Source of the DNA: Nemertoderma westbladi | Taxonomy: Eukaryota; Xenacoelomorpha; Nemertodermatida; Nemertodermatidae | DNA length: 64,000 nt | Direction: 5' to 3' | Assembly: GCA_032718475.1 (NCBI GenBank) | Contig: JAUCBJ010001221.1 | Coordinates: 1-64,000 of the forward strand | In this document: positions 63,873 through 64,000 of the stretch, in pieces | How positions within the stretch are numbered: position 1 is the stretch's first letter | Layout: each line of letters begins with the position of its first letter | Notes under the pieces: generated by a model | Told to the model about the DNA's origin: nothing | Database searches by the model: none | What the model saw: the letters and a program-made list of their open reading frames with translations, nothing else | Translations under genes and position numbers: made by a program

Positions 63873-64000
63873 TTATTCTACATTTGCTTCTTTAAACCTA
63901 AACAGTCTCTTATACTAATGTATTGATGACTCATTTCTAACTGAGTAAACATTTACCTTTCTTGGCATTACAAACATGTTTTACCTCTAGCTGTATATAT

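Overview
This is a 64 kb stretch of metazoan, most likely invertebrate, nuclear DNA. It contains spliced genes, a tRNA-derived SINE and decayed copies of many animal transposon classes. It has no bacterial operons, Shine-Dalgarno sites, CRISPR array, rRNA or intact tRNA gene. The species cannot be fixed from sequence alone. The SINE body resembles a domain I remember from cephalopod and other invertebrate SINEs, and the palindromes ACCGGT and AGGCCT are strikingly frequent, but neither is diagnostic.

Nearly all coding signal is mobile DNA. From left to right: a knottin-type peptide exon at the left edge; a decayed Penelope-like element (PLE); small MITEs; a THAP/PHD pseudogene followed by a P-element-like (THAP9-type) transposase pseudogene (3.9-6.8 kb); a BEL/Pao retrotransposon with broken gag, protease and RT (8.6-13.8 kb); a block of RFX X-box-like words (15.8-16.7 kb); a young LINE 3' fragment; degenerate satellite-like DNA; a second PLE with a triplicated RT segment (19.7-21.1 kb); a SINE; and an intact MULE transposase gene flanked by inverted arrays of a short subterminal motif (22.5-25.1 kb). 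Then come a LINE with a nested short insertion, a spliced knottin-type gene (29.1-29.7 kb), a piggyBac relic, a LINE with a PHD finger, a hAT/ZMYM-like relic, two more LINEs meeting tail to head near 41.9 kb, unassigned coding relics, another hAT relic, a Tc1-like transposase fused to a LINE tail, a perfect 328-bp tandem duplication, a long intact KDZ/CACTA-like transposase gene, an intact zinc-ribbon/PWWP gene, a 106-bp satellite array, and a PIF/Harbinger relic at the right edge.

The best candidates for functional genes are the two paralogous knottin-type secreted peptides, the 536-aa MULE transposase, the 842-aa transposase and the PWWP gene lying 210 bp downstream of it in the same orientation. 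The least-explained signals are the knottin pair (same intron phase, exon length and cysteine spacing), the MULE with its terminal arrays and end-palindrome, and the transposase/PWWP pair, which could be either a transposon with a chromatin-reading partner or a host gene beside a transposon.
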